The notes beneath the pieces were generated by a model. It was not told where the DNA came from. It searched no databases and saw only the letters and a list, made by a program, of their open reading frames with translations. Made by a program: the position numbers and the translations under genes. Below, one piece after another: positions 46,266 through 54,102 of a stretch of DNA of 64,000 nucleotides. Source of the stretch: Tautonia rosea (GTDB lineage: Bacteria > Planctomycetota > Planctomycetia > Isosphaerales > Isosphaeraceae). Every line of letters begins with the position of its first letter. Position 1 is the stretch's first letter. The stretch lies in contig NZ_JABBYO010000003.1 in NCBI RefSeq assembly GCF_012958305.1, forward strand, positions 372,001 to 436,000. The letters run 5' to 3'.

Positions 46266-48035
46266 GTGGCCACGATCACCGAAACCGCGCCGCAGACCCG
46301 ACAGAACCCGATGACCGGGGCCGAAGCCCTGGTCGAGTCGCTCTACCGGCATGGGGTCAAGGTCGTATTCGCCTACCCGGGCGGCGCCAGCATGCCGATG
46401 CACCAGGCCCTGACCCGATACCGGGACACGATCCGAACGATCTTGCCCCGCCACGAACAGGGGGGCATCTTTGCCGCCGAGGGCTACGCTCGCGTGACCG
46501 GAGAGCCTGGCGTGGTCATGGCCACCTCTGGTCCCGGCGCCCTGAACCTGGTGACCGGCCTGGCCGACGCGAAGATGGACAGCTTGCCCATCGTGGCCAT
46601 CACCGGCCAGGTCCCCACCGGCGTCATCGGCACCGACGCGTTCCAGGAAACGCCGATGGTCGAGGTCAGCCGCTCGGTCACGAAGCACCATTATCTCGTC
46701 CAGGCTGCCCGAGATATTCCTCGGATCGTCAAGGAAGCCTTCCATATCGCTCGGACAGGTCGCCCTGGCCCGGTCCTCATCGACGTGCCCAAGGACATCC
46801 AGAATACGATCGTCCGCGACCCCGACTTCGACCCGCCGATGAACCTGCCGGGCTATCACCTCCCCCCGTCCCCCAGCCCGGCCCGCTTGCAAGAGGTTGT
46901 CGAGGCCATCAAGGCCAGCTCCCGGCCCATCATCTACTGCGGTGGCGGTGTGATCGCCTCCGACGCCGCCGAGGAGATGCGCGAGTTCGTCAATAAGACC
47001 GGCATTCCCGTTGCCATGACGCTTCAGGGACTCGGCTCCGTGCCGAACGACCATTACCTGTCGCTCGGCATGCTCGGAATGCACGGTACGGTTTACTCGA
47101 ACTACGCGATCAATGAGGCCGACCTGCTCCTGGCCTGCGGTGTCCGGTTCGACGACCGCGTCACCGGCAAGCTCTCTGAGTTCGCCAAGCATGGCCGGAT
47201 TGTCCACATCGATATCGACGCCTCGGAGATCAACAAGAACAAGGTCGCCCACATTCCCGTCCACGCCGACGTTAAGGAGGCCCTCGCCGCTCTGACTCCG
47301 ATGGTTGAGAAAGGCGACTGGCGCGACTGGCACCGCCAGATCGACACCTGGCGCGCCTCCGACCCGATGACCTACCCCGACCGCGACGACGCCATCCTCC
47401 CTCAGTACGTCATCGACCAGTTCTCGAAGCTCACCCAGGGTGAGTTCCTCATGTCCACCGGCGTCGGCCAGCACCAGATGTGGGCCGCGCAGTGGACCTG
47501 CTTCAAGCATCCGAGAAGCTGGGTCACCTCCGGCGGTCTCGGGTCGATGGGCTTCGGACTTCCTGCCGCGATGGGCATGCAGGCCGCCTTCCCCGACAAG
47601 CTTGTCGTCGATATCGACGGTGACGGCTCGTTCGTCATGAACATCCAGGAGCTCGCCACCGTCCACTGCGAGAAGCTGCCGGTCAAGATGATCGTCCTGA
47701 ACAACCAGCATCTCGGCATGGTCGTTCAGTGGGAAGACCGCTTCTTCGCCGGCAACCGTGCCCACACTTACCTCGGCCCGATCGACCACCCCGAGGCCAC
47801 CGGGAAGGGGGCCGGAGAACTCCCGGAAGTCACCTACCCCGACCTCGTCAATGTTGCCCGAGGATTCGGCGTTGCCGCTCGCCAGGTCCGTCACAAGGCC
47901 GAGCTGATCGATGCCCTCAAGGAAATGATCGCCCATCCCGGCCCTTACGTTCTCGATGTGCTCGTTCCTTATCAGGAGCACGTCTTGCCGATGATTCCCG
48001 CCGGTATGACGGTCAAGGATATCATAAAAAGTTGA
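46266..48035 (+). CDS. ilvB: Acetolactate synthase, large subunit
   Basis: 589 residues from a GTG at 46266, which has GAGG six bases upstream; the frame also has a GTG at 46245. The catalytic Glu in [17 protein letters not shown] is Glu64, and the ThDP-binding motif is [32 protein letters not shown]. The FAD-binding middle domain is also present ([15 protein letters not shown] and the [12 protein letters not shown] stretch). The enzyme condenses pyruvate to acetolactate for valine and leucine synthesis. The regulatory small subunit gene ilvN is not next to it, and the enzyme is followed by a strong terminator. Confidence 0.95.
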   Translation: MATITETAPQTRQNPMTGAEALVESLYRHGVKVVFAYPGGASMPMHQALTRYRDTIRTILPRHEQGGIFAAEGYARVTGEPGVVMATSGPGALNLVTGLADAKMDSLPIVAITGQVPTGVIGTDAFQETPMVEVSRSVTKHHYLVQAARDIPRIVKEAFHIARTGRPGPVLIDVPKDIQNTIVRDPDFDPPMNLPGYHLPPSPSPARLQEVVEAIKASSRPIIYCGGGVIASDAAEEMREFVNKTGIPVAMTLQGLGSVPNDHYLSLGMLGMHGTVYSNYAINEADLLLACGVRFDDRVTGKLSEFAKHGRIVHIDIDASEINKNKVAHIPVHADVKEALAALTPMVEKGDWRDWHRQIDTWRASDPMTYPDRDDAILPQYVIDQFSKLTQGEFLMSTGVGQHQMWAAQWTCFKHPRSWVTSGGLGSMGFGLPAAMGMQAAFPDKLVVDIDGDGSFVMNIQELATVHCEKLPVKMIVLNNQHLGMVVQWEDRFFAGNRAHTYLGPIDHPEATGKGAGELPEVTYPDLVNVARGFGVAARQVRHKAELIDALKEMIAHPGPYVLDVLVPYQEHVLPMIPAGMTVKDIIKS

Positions 48036-48088
48036 CCTTCTGTTCGGTTCCCGATCTGGGAGCGAACTGCTTCGAACCCTCTTTATCA

Positions 48089-48125
48089 AACGGGGCCTTG
48101 AGATGACTCGGGCCCCGTTGTTATT
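48089..48125 (+). terminator. Terminator after ilvB
   Basis: AACGGGGCC at 48089-48097 pairs with GGCCCCGTT at 48111-48119 around a 13-base loop, followed by GTTATT. It lies 54 bases after the ilvB stop. Confidence 0.7.
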
Positions 48126-48184
48126 GCGCAAACGGCTCTGCTCGATCACGATCCCGTGGTTTCGGAACCTCGGCGCAAGACCGC

Positions 48185-48226
48185 GGCCGGTTGGTCGGAA
48201 TCCTTGTCGATTCCGACCAACCGGCC
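48185..48226. terminator. Perfect 18-base inverted repeat between convergent genes
   Basis: GGCCGGTTGGTCGGAATC at 48185-48202 pairs with its full complement at 48209-48226 around the six-base loop CTTGTC. It is an exceptionally stable stem without a U tract, in the space behind ilvB and the NtrC-like gene. Confidence 0.6.
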
Positions 48227-48237
48227 GTCAGGTCAAT

Positions 48238-48281
48238 CCTGGGCCAACTGAATCGGGGACCCGCCCCTCAGTTGGCCCAGG
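48238..48281 (-). terminator. Inverted repeat overlapping the stop of the NtrC-like gene
   Basis: CCTGGGCCAACTGA at 48238-48251 and TCAGTTGGCCCAGG at 48268-48281 are a perfect 14-base inverted repeat; a GGGG/CCCC pair extends it inside. The coding strand's last codons and TGA stop (48268-48270) are in one arm. Confidence 0.6.
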
Positions 48282-49770
48282 CGAGTTCGTCGACCAGCAA
48301 CCCATACTTCTTCATCTTCTTGTACAGGGTTGTCCGATTGATATCGAGGACCCTGGCCGTCTCCTGACGATTCCAACCCAGGGCTTTGAGCGCTTCGAGA
48401 ATGATTTGCTTCTCTGGCTCCTCAAGGGCTTCCTTCAAGGGACGGATCTGGCTCAGGTCTCCCCGATAGTCTCCCGAGCCCCTACTCGTGATCGGTGCTG
48501 AGGAGAAGACCAGATCGTTCGGCTCGATCAATCGACCCCTGCAGATCAGGACGGCCCGTTCGACCACAGCCTCAAGCTCCTGAATGTTCAGAGGCCAATG
48601 GTATCTCCGCATCATGGCCATCGCCTCGGAACTGAATCCGCTGACCGTCCGATCGTTCCGCTGCGCGGCTCGGAATCGGAAGTGCTCGGCCAGCCGATCA
48701 AGGTCGGTGCCCCGGTGCCGCAAGGGCGAGAGTTTCAGGGTCGCCACACTCATCCGATACCAGAGGTCCTGACGAAACCCTCCCTTGGCCACACGATCTT
48801 CCAGATTTTCCTTGGTCCCGAAAATGAGCCGCACATCGGCTCGTTCCGGACGACTGGCTCCGATCGGCTCATACACCCCGTCTCGCAGGAGCCGGAGCAG
48901 CTTCGCTTGAAGCTCCGGACCAAGGGACGCCACATCGTCGAGGTAAAGCGTTCCCCCTTGAGCCCGTTCGATCTGCCCCGACGTTGCAGGACGGAGCATC
49001 GGCTGTTCACCGAAAAGAAATCGATCGATCTCTCCTGATGATTCTTCGGAACATCGAACTTCCACGAACGGCTCTCCCGCACGGGGACTCCGCTGATGGA
49101 TGATCCGAGCCATCAAGCTCTTCCCTGTGCCTGGCTCCCCTTGAATCAAGACGGTTGCTCGGGTCGAGGCAATGGTCTCCGCCAGCTCAAGGGTCTGCCG
49201 AAGACTCTCGTCCTCTCCAATAAGGACCAACGAATCGCGGCAATGCCCTGGCTCGATTGACGACGGGGTGGTGCCGGCGGATCCATTCAGGAACGTCCAA
49301 CCGTGGGCCGATTCCCGAGTGCCCGACCCTTTCGGAGCCGAATTCGACGGTCGACCATCGGTTGAGGAAGACATTGCTCCCACGGCTGTTCGAGCCGAGG
49401 GTTCGGCTTGGCCCAACGCTTGCGAGACCGCTGCTCTCAGTTGCGTGGCAGGCAAAGGGAATCGCAGGACGGCATCCGCTCCCCGCTGTCGGGCCTCCCG
49501 GGTCCGCTCGGCATCACCGACCGAAAACAGCAGGATGACCGGAAGCGCCGGGAACTTCCGCTTCATGTAGTGCAGCAGTTCCAGGCAATCCGGGTCTTCC
49601 GGCTCCACGCCCGCGACGATCAGGTCTACCCCTCCCCGTTCAAGGCGTCGAACTGCGGCCGGGTCATTCGGTGCCTCCTCCAGCTGGACAGCCAGCGTCT
49701 GGAGCATCGAGGCAAGCAGTGTGCGAGCCGACGAATCAGGGTGGATAATAAGGATTCGGTTCTCGTTCAT
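48268..49770 (-). CDS. NtrC/Fis-family AAA+ regulator with degenerate receiver and no GAFTGA motif
   Basis: 500 residues. An N-terminal receiver-like domain (1-120) lacks the key residues: position 54 is Gly where the phosphorylated Asp should be (VDLIVAG), the acidic pocket reads HPD and the conserved Lys is replaced (VLRFP). A linker (121-178) is followed by an AAA+ domain with Walker A GEPGTGKS at 211-218 and Walker B TLYLDD at 274-279, and an arginine-finger region QDLWYRM. The sigma54-contact loop, normally GAFTGA behind ELFG, is missing: after FLFG the sequence is EQPMLRPATSGQIERAQGG. A Fis-type helix-turn-helix closes the protein (LGWNRQETARVLDINRTTLYKKMKKYGL). It probably binds DNA and hydrolyses ATP, but classical sigma54 activation is doubtful. 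No sensor gene is adjacent. Confidence 0.85.
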   Translation of the reverse strand: MNENRILIIHPDSSARTLLASMLQTLAVQLEEAPNDPAAVRRLERGGVDLIVAGVEPEDPDCLELLHYMKRKFPALPVILLFSVGDAERTREARQRGADAVLRFPLPATQLRAAVSQALGQAEPSARTAVGAMSSSTDGRPSNSAPKGSGTRESAHGWTFLNGSAGTTPSSIEPGHCRDSLVLIGEDESLRQTLELAETIASTRATVLIQGEPGTGKSLMARIIHQRSPRAGEPFVEVRCSEESSGEIDRFLFGEQPMLRPATSGQIERAQGGTLYLDDVASLGPELQAKLLRLLRDGVYEPIGASRPERADVRLIFGTKENLEDRVAKGGFRQDLWYRMSVATLKLSPLRHRGTDLDRLAEHFRFRAAQRNDRTVSGFSSEAMAMMRRYHWPLNIQELEAVVERAVLICRGRLIEPNDLVFSSAPITSRGSGDYRGDLSQIRPLKEALEEPEKQIILEALKALGWNRQETARVLDINRTTLYKKMKKYGLLVDELAWAN

Positions 49771-50012
49771 TGGTGCTTCTCGATGCCAGCCCGCCGCCTT
49801 CGATGACGGGGCTACCAGCGTCCTTCACAAGTGGCCGAAGCCATTCGGCCGGCTCGAGCAGGGTCTGACGCAACGGTTCGAGGAATCATCGCTCTGGGGA
49901 GAGGAGGGATCACGCCGACTCAAGACATCCTGAACGCATCGACGAGATCGGCGAACATCAGCGGGAGGCCTCCCCTTGGTCCTGAGAACCAAAGGTGGCC
50001 AGAGTCGGAGCG

Positions 50013-50903
50013 TCACGCCCGAGGGTGGCTGCGACGATAGGCTTCGATCAGTCGCTCCCGAGAGACATGAGTGTAGACCTGGGTGGTTGTCAGTCGACGA
50101 TGACCGAGCAACTCCTGCACACTTCGCAGATCGGCACCCCGGTCGAGCAAATGGGTTGCGAAACTGTGCCGCAAGGCATGCGGACTGGCGTTCGGATCAA
50201 GCCCCTTGGCCCGCAAGTGGTTTTGAAAAAGCCGGTCGACACTCCGAGTCGAGAGCCGACTGCCATAGCGGTTCAAGAAAATCGCCGGTTCGCCTGGCCG
50301 ATCCGGTTGGCGGACCTCCAGCCACCGAGCCAGCCAGGCCATGGCCTCGGGACCGATCGGAGCCAGTCGCTCGCGACGCCCCTTGCCTCGGACCCGCACC
50401 GTTCCTCGTTCCGGGTCCAGATCGTCGAGGTCCAGGCCCACCAACTCGGCGACCCGGAGTCCTCCGCCGTACAGGGTTTCAAACATCGCTCGATCCCGGA
50501 TCCCAAGCGGCGTTCCCGTCGGCATCCCATCGAGCAAGCTCACCACATCCTCAACACGAAGCGCCCTCGGCAACCGCTTGGGCTGTTTCGGGTTCCGAAG
50601 CCCGGCGGTGGGGTCAAGTGCCACCGAGCCTTGCCGTCGGTGGAATCGAAAAAACGAGCGAAGGCTCGCCAGCCGACGCGCCATCGTGCCAGCCGAATAG
50701 CCTCGTCCGGCCAGCCAGGCCGAGAAGGCTCGCAATCGCTTCGCGTCCACCTGAAGCGGATCCAGGTCCGCCCCGCCTCCAGTTTCGGTCAGAAATTCGG
50801 CATAAACGGCCAGGTCGCCAGCATAACCTCTCAAGGTGTGCTCCGACGCCCCTCGCTCGCGACGGAGATGGTCCAGATATGCGGAGATTGACGGATGCGT
50901 CAT
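50013..50903 (-). CDS. Tyrosine recombinase, XerC/XerD family
   Basis: 296 residues from the ATG at 50903; the upstream frame is not family-like. The catalytic residues are complete: R150, K174, H242, R245, H268 and nucleophile Y277 (TQVYTHV). A SAM-like N-terminal domain (ISAYLDHLRRERGASEHTLRGYAGDL) precedes the catalytic domain. It should resolve chromosome dimers at dif, probably as one of two Xer proteins; only one is in this window, and which of XerC or XerD it is cannot be told from the sequence. No integration-type neighbours (excisionase, att genes) are seen. Confidence 0.9.
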   Translation of the reverse strand: MTHPSISAYLDHLRRERGASEHTLRGYAGDLAVYAEFLTETGGGADLDPLQVDAKRLRAFSAWLAGRGYSAGTMARRLASLRSFFRFHRRQGSVALDPTAGLRNPKQPKRLPRALRVEDVVSLLDGMPTGTPLGIRDRAMFETLYGGGLRVAELVGLDLDDLDPERGTVRVRGKGRRERLAPIGPEAMAWLARWLEVRQPDRPGEPAIFLNRYGSRLSTRSVDRLFQNHLRAKGLDPNASPHALRHSFATHLLDRGADLRSVQELLGHRRLTTTQVYTHVSRERLIEAYRRSHPRA

Positions 50904-51609
50904 GGCCCACCCTTGTCTCGACCTCGCGGCGATCGCCAACTCGGAAAGGCCACCCCAATCCTCGACGACCTCTCCCATGTGTTGATCGGCTCGATGAAGG
51001 CCACCACGCGAGTTCACCTGACCGGACCCTCCAACGATCCGCACCGTTGCGTCTTCGTCCGATTCAATGCTCAGAGAAGGCCCCATCACGTGAGGAGTCA
51101 TCGCTTAGATAAACCTGTTACGGGTTAAGAAAACGTAAGAACAGGTTTGTGATTGGTGTCATGGATCGACGTGATGATGTCGATGATACACAGGCTACGC
51201 GAGCAGTCGCATCGTGTGACGTAGACTCAACAGCTTTAAGACGAAAAAAGCGTTCTCAGTCCACTCCGCTGAGTTCGCCTCCTCCACCGGCTTGACAGGA
51301 CGTCTTGGCTTGAACCGTTCGTTGCCACGCCTCAACAACCTTTCCAGAGCGTTGGGGGCCTTTACCGCTGAGATCACGGGTGGATCGCCACTGTTCTCGC
51401 TGGGGGACTCTCTCTCGGCAGGGCCAAGGCGGTTGGGGTGGGGAATTCGGAGGGGACGATCGAGAGGCCTTTCCTCGACCGTGGTCTCGGAGCCCCGTTG
51501 CTCCGACCCCATTCAGTTTCAGAACGGATTGCGGTGATGTGAGGAGCGTGCTAATCTCGGGAGGATAGGCGAATTTCTTCGAGACAGGTTCTAGGGAGCG
51601 TCATACGCC
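50904..51609. other. Longest gene-free stretch; contains an inverted repeat
   Basis: This lies between the start of the leftward Xer gene and the rightward hotdog gene. AAACCTGTT at 51111-51119 and AACAGGTTT at 51140-51148 form an inverted repeat in an AT-rich patch about 210 bases upstream of the Xer gene. The rest, to 51609, has ORFs that look like shadows (one leftward frame at 51195-51512 has no family signature). No tRNA was recognised. Confidence 0.4.
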
Positions 51610-52092
51610 ATGTCATCCGCAGGCGGGGGAGAAACGCTGACCCATCGCCTCATCCTTCCTCGAGACGCCAACCACCACGGCACCTTGTATGCCGGTGTCC
51701 TGCTTTCACTGGCGCTTGAGGCCGCTTATGCGACTGGCTATCGAACGCTTGGAGAACGCGCCAATCTTGTACTCAAACGCGTGCTCGACCTCCGTTGCTT
51801 CGAGCCGGTTCCCGTCGGCCGAGTGGTTGAGTTACGCGGACGAGAGGTCTACCGGACCAGGGCTCAGGTCGTGGTCGCCTTGCGCGGAATGCCGCTCGTC
51901 GGACGATCCCGAGACTGGATGGACGGCCTGATGCAGTTTGTCCAGGTCGATACCGACGGGCGTCCGGTCCCGATCGACGAATCGCTCGACGAGGCGCTTC
52001 TTCCGACCCCTGCCTCCTGGGAAGAACTCCAGCGCCGGGCTCAGCAGTTGCTGGCGGTCCGGGTCCGCCCGCATCGAACTCTCCCCGACTGA
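51610..52092 (+). CDS. Hotdog-fold acyl-CoA thioesterase family protein
   Basis: 160 residues. LPRDANHHGTLYAGVLLSLALEAAYATGYR is the hotdog acyl-CoA thioesterase pattern (DANHHGTLYAG with the catalytic-type Asp/His region), followed by a beta sheet (VLDLRCFEPVPVGRVVELRGREVYRTRAQVVVALRG). The usual second half (GRV...VEVRG...) is present. Substrate chain length is unknown. It is divergent from the Xer gene and converges with the FHA-GAF kinase gene, which ends 29 bases on. Confidence 0.78.
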   Translation: MSSAGGGETLTHRLILPRDANHHGTLYAGVLLSLALEAAYATGYRTLGERANLVLKRVLDLRCFEPVPVGRVVELRGREVYRTRAQVVVALRGMPLVGRSRDWMDGLMQFVQVDTDGRPVPIDESLDEALLPTPASWEELQRRAQQLLAVRVRPHRTLPD

Positions 52093-52121
52093 TCCCAGAC
52101 GCCAACACCCGGACTCTCCGG

Positions 52122-53834
52122 TCAATCCCCCAGGGTGCCGAGGCCGTCGTCCTCGTCCGAGACATCTTCAGGAGGCCTCAGGGGCAACTGAAAGAGAAAT
52201 CGCGAGCCGACCCCGTGAGTCGACGTGACCTCGATCCGCCCGCCATGTTCCCGGACAATCTTGTCCGAGACCGGCAAGCCGATTCCGGTCCCCCTCGCTC
52301 CCTTGGTCGAGGCGAAAATCTCAAAAATGGTCGTAAGTTCCGATTCGGGGATGCCCACCCCATTATCTTCGATCGCAACCAGCACTCGATCGTGCTCGGC
52401 GTCAGCGCTGGTCGAGACGCTCACGAGGGCGTCGGGACGCCCTTCCGCGGCGTCCAGCGCATTGGTGACAACGTTCAGCACAGCGCGATGGATGCCGTCG
52501 GGATCAAGCTGCACGGTTGGCAGGTCATCGGCGGGTTGCCAGTTGAGCGTCACACCCAGCTCATCGGCCCGCGATTGCATCAGCTCGACCACGTCTCCCA
52601 CAACCTCATTCAGGTCGGTCAACTCCAGGACCGGGTCTCGATCCTTCGAGAAGGAAAGCATGTCCATGACCAGGTTGTAGATCTTCGCCTGGTTCTTCTC
52701 GACAATTCCCCAGCCTCGACGGGTGATGCTTTCATCATGCTGGCTGAGCCCCATCTCAACGAGGTAACTTCCCCCTTTGATTCCCTGTAAGATGTTCTTG
52801 ATATGATGGCTTAAGGTGGCGATCGTTTGGCCGACGGCCGCCAGGCGTTCGGCTTCAAGCTTGTCTCGGTAGAAGTTCGTACTCTCGATGGCCAGGCCGG
52901 ACTGATGGCCAATGGCCACCATGAGCATCAGATGCTCCTGCGTGAACTTGCCGCGTGGACGGCCTCGATCCGGCCCATCGACCACCATTTCCCGAGATCC
53001 TCGCACGTCGGCGTAAAGCACGCCGAGCGTTGTGTGCCTTCCCTGGACCGGCACGCAGATCGCTTCCCGGATGCCGTAATCGACGATCGACTGCGACGGT
53101 CCGAACCGACGATCGACCGGAGCATCAAAGGTGATGACCCCCTGACCCTCGGTCAGGACGTGGTCAACGATCGACCGAGAGATCCGCATCCGTTCGTCCG
53201 GGTCCTGCACCGGTCCTCGCCAACGAACGGCCTTGGGCGTCAGCTCTCCCCGAGGGTCGAACAGGAGAATCGCCCCCCGATCCGCACCGATCGACTCAAA
53301 CACCAGCTCCAGGATCTGAGGGAGCAGCGCCTCGGGGTCCAGCACATCGCTGATCGCCCGGGTTGCCTGGTACATGACCGACAGGTTCGCCAGTCGAACC
53401 TTTAACCATTCGCCGGCTGATTCAGGAGCACCAAGCATCTGCGAACCGTGCCCGACCGGCAAGCTTCGGACGATCTCCGACCGGTCCTCGGCCCGCGCCA
53501 GGGCCAGCACGTCGACCCGGTCGGTGAGGTCGTCCTTCGCCGACAGTCCCGCATCGAACACCAACACGGTCGAGCCGATCTGAATCCGATCGCCCGGCTT
53601 CAAGGCGGCTTCGTCGATCAGCTCGCCATTGAGAAACGTGCCATTGGCCGATTGGAGGTCCACGAGTCGCATTCCACCCGAGACCTCGGGACGGATCTCA
53701 GCGTGGCGTCGAGACACTTCACTGTCATGAAGCCGGATCGGAATAGAGCGCTCGCGGCCCAGTGCGGTCGGTTGCTCCGGTAGCTCGAAACGCTTGCCCC
53801 GATCGGCCCCCTGGACCACCAGCAACGAGGCCAC
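52122..53834 (-). CDS. Soluble FHA-GAF sensor histidine kinase
   Basis: 570 residues from a GTG at 53834 with GGGAG nine bases upstream (MASLLVVQGADRG); an earlier GTG at 53888 is weaker. An FHA domain (SRRHAEI about 41-47 and NGTFLNG about 64-70) binds phospho-threonine in other proteins; a GAF domain spans about 147-322 (ILLFDPRGELTPKAVRW, REAICVPVQGRHTTLGVLYADVRG). The kinase part has the phospho-acceptor His343 (TLSHHIKNILQGIKGG), N-box LNVVTNALDAAEG and G-boxes NGVGIPESEL and GTGIGLPVSDKIVREHGG. No membrane segment exists, so it senses inside the cell. No response regulator is adjacent; the NtrC-like gene lies 2.4 kb away on the same strand. Confidence 0.88.
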   Translation of the reverse strand: MASLLVVQGADRGKRFELPEQPTALGRERSIPIRLHDSEVSRRHAEIRPEVSGGMRLVDLQSANGTFLNGELIDEAALKPGDRIQIGSTVLVFDAGLSAKDDLTDRVDVLALARAEDRSEIVRSLPVGHGSQMLGAPESAGEWLKVRLANLSVMYQATRAISDVLDPEALLPQILELVFESIGADRGAILLFDPRGELTPKAVRWRGPVQDPDERMRISRSIVDHVLTEGQGVITFDAPVDRRFGPSQSIVDYGIREAICVPVQGRHTTLGVLYADVRGSREMVVDGPDRGRPRGKFTQEHLMLMVAIGHQSGLAIESTNFYRDKLEAERLAAVGQTIATLSHHIKNILQGIKGGSYLVEMGLSQHDESITRRGWGIVEKNQAKIYNLVMDMLSFSKDRDPVLELTDLNEVVGDVVELMQSRADELGVTLNWQPADDLPTVQLDPDGIHRAVLNVVTNALDAAEGRPDALVSVSTSADAEHDRVLVAIEDNGVGIPESELTTIFEIFASTKGARGTGIGLPVSDKIVREHGGRIEVTSTHGVGSRFLFQLPLRPPEDVSDEDDGLGTLGD

Positions 53835-54102
53835 GGCGATACTCTCCCGAGAGGGGTGGGGATGTTTCTCCGGGCCATTCCCGAACACATTTCCCTTCCG
53901 ACAGGCTAGCGACGCGGTTCCGCGCTCGTCAACCCGCTCTCCAGGGGTTGTGGCTGTGATCGTCGTAACGGCACGGATGTTGCATCGGGGAGGCTCGAAT
54001 CATCGATGGCAATTGATTGAGTGCGACGAGACAATCTGTCCGACACCGCCTCAAGACCTCATGTTTGTCCCTCGATGCCTGGACTTCAACCGTTGGAAAC
54101 CA

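Noticed and set aside
46164-48149. Leftward 661-codon ORF
   Set aside because: It is the antisense shadow of ilvB, which has full ThDP and FAD signatures.
51195-51512. Leftward 105-codon ORF in the gene-free stretch
   Set aside because: No SD, no domain; composition like non-coding shadow. Cannot be excluded fully.
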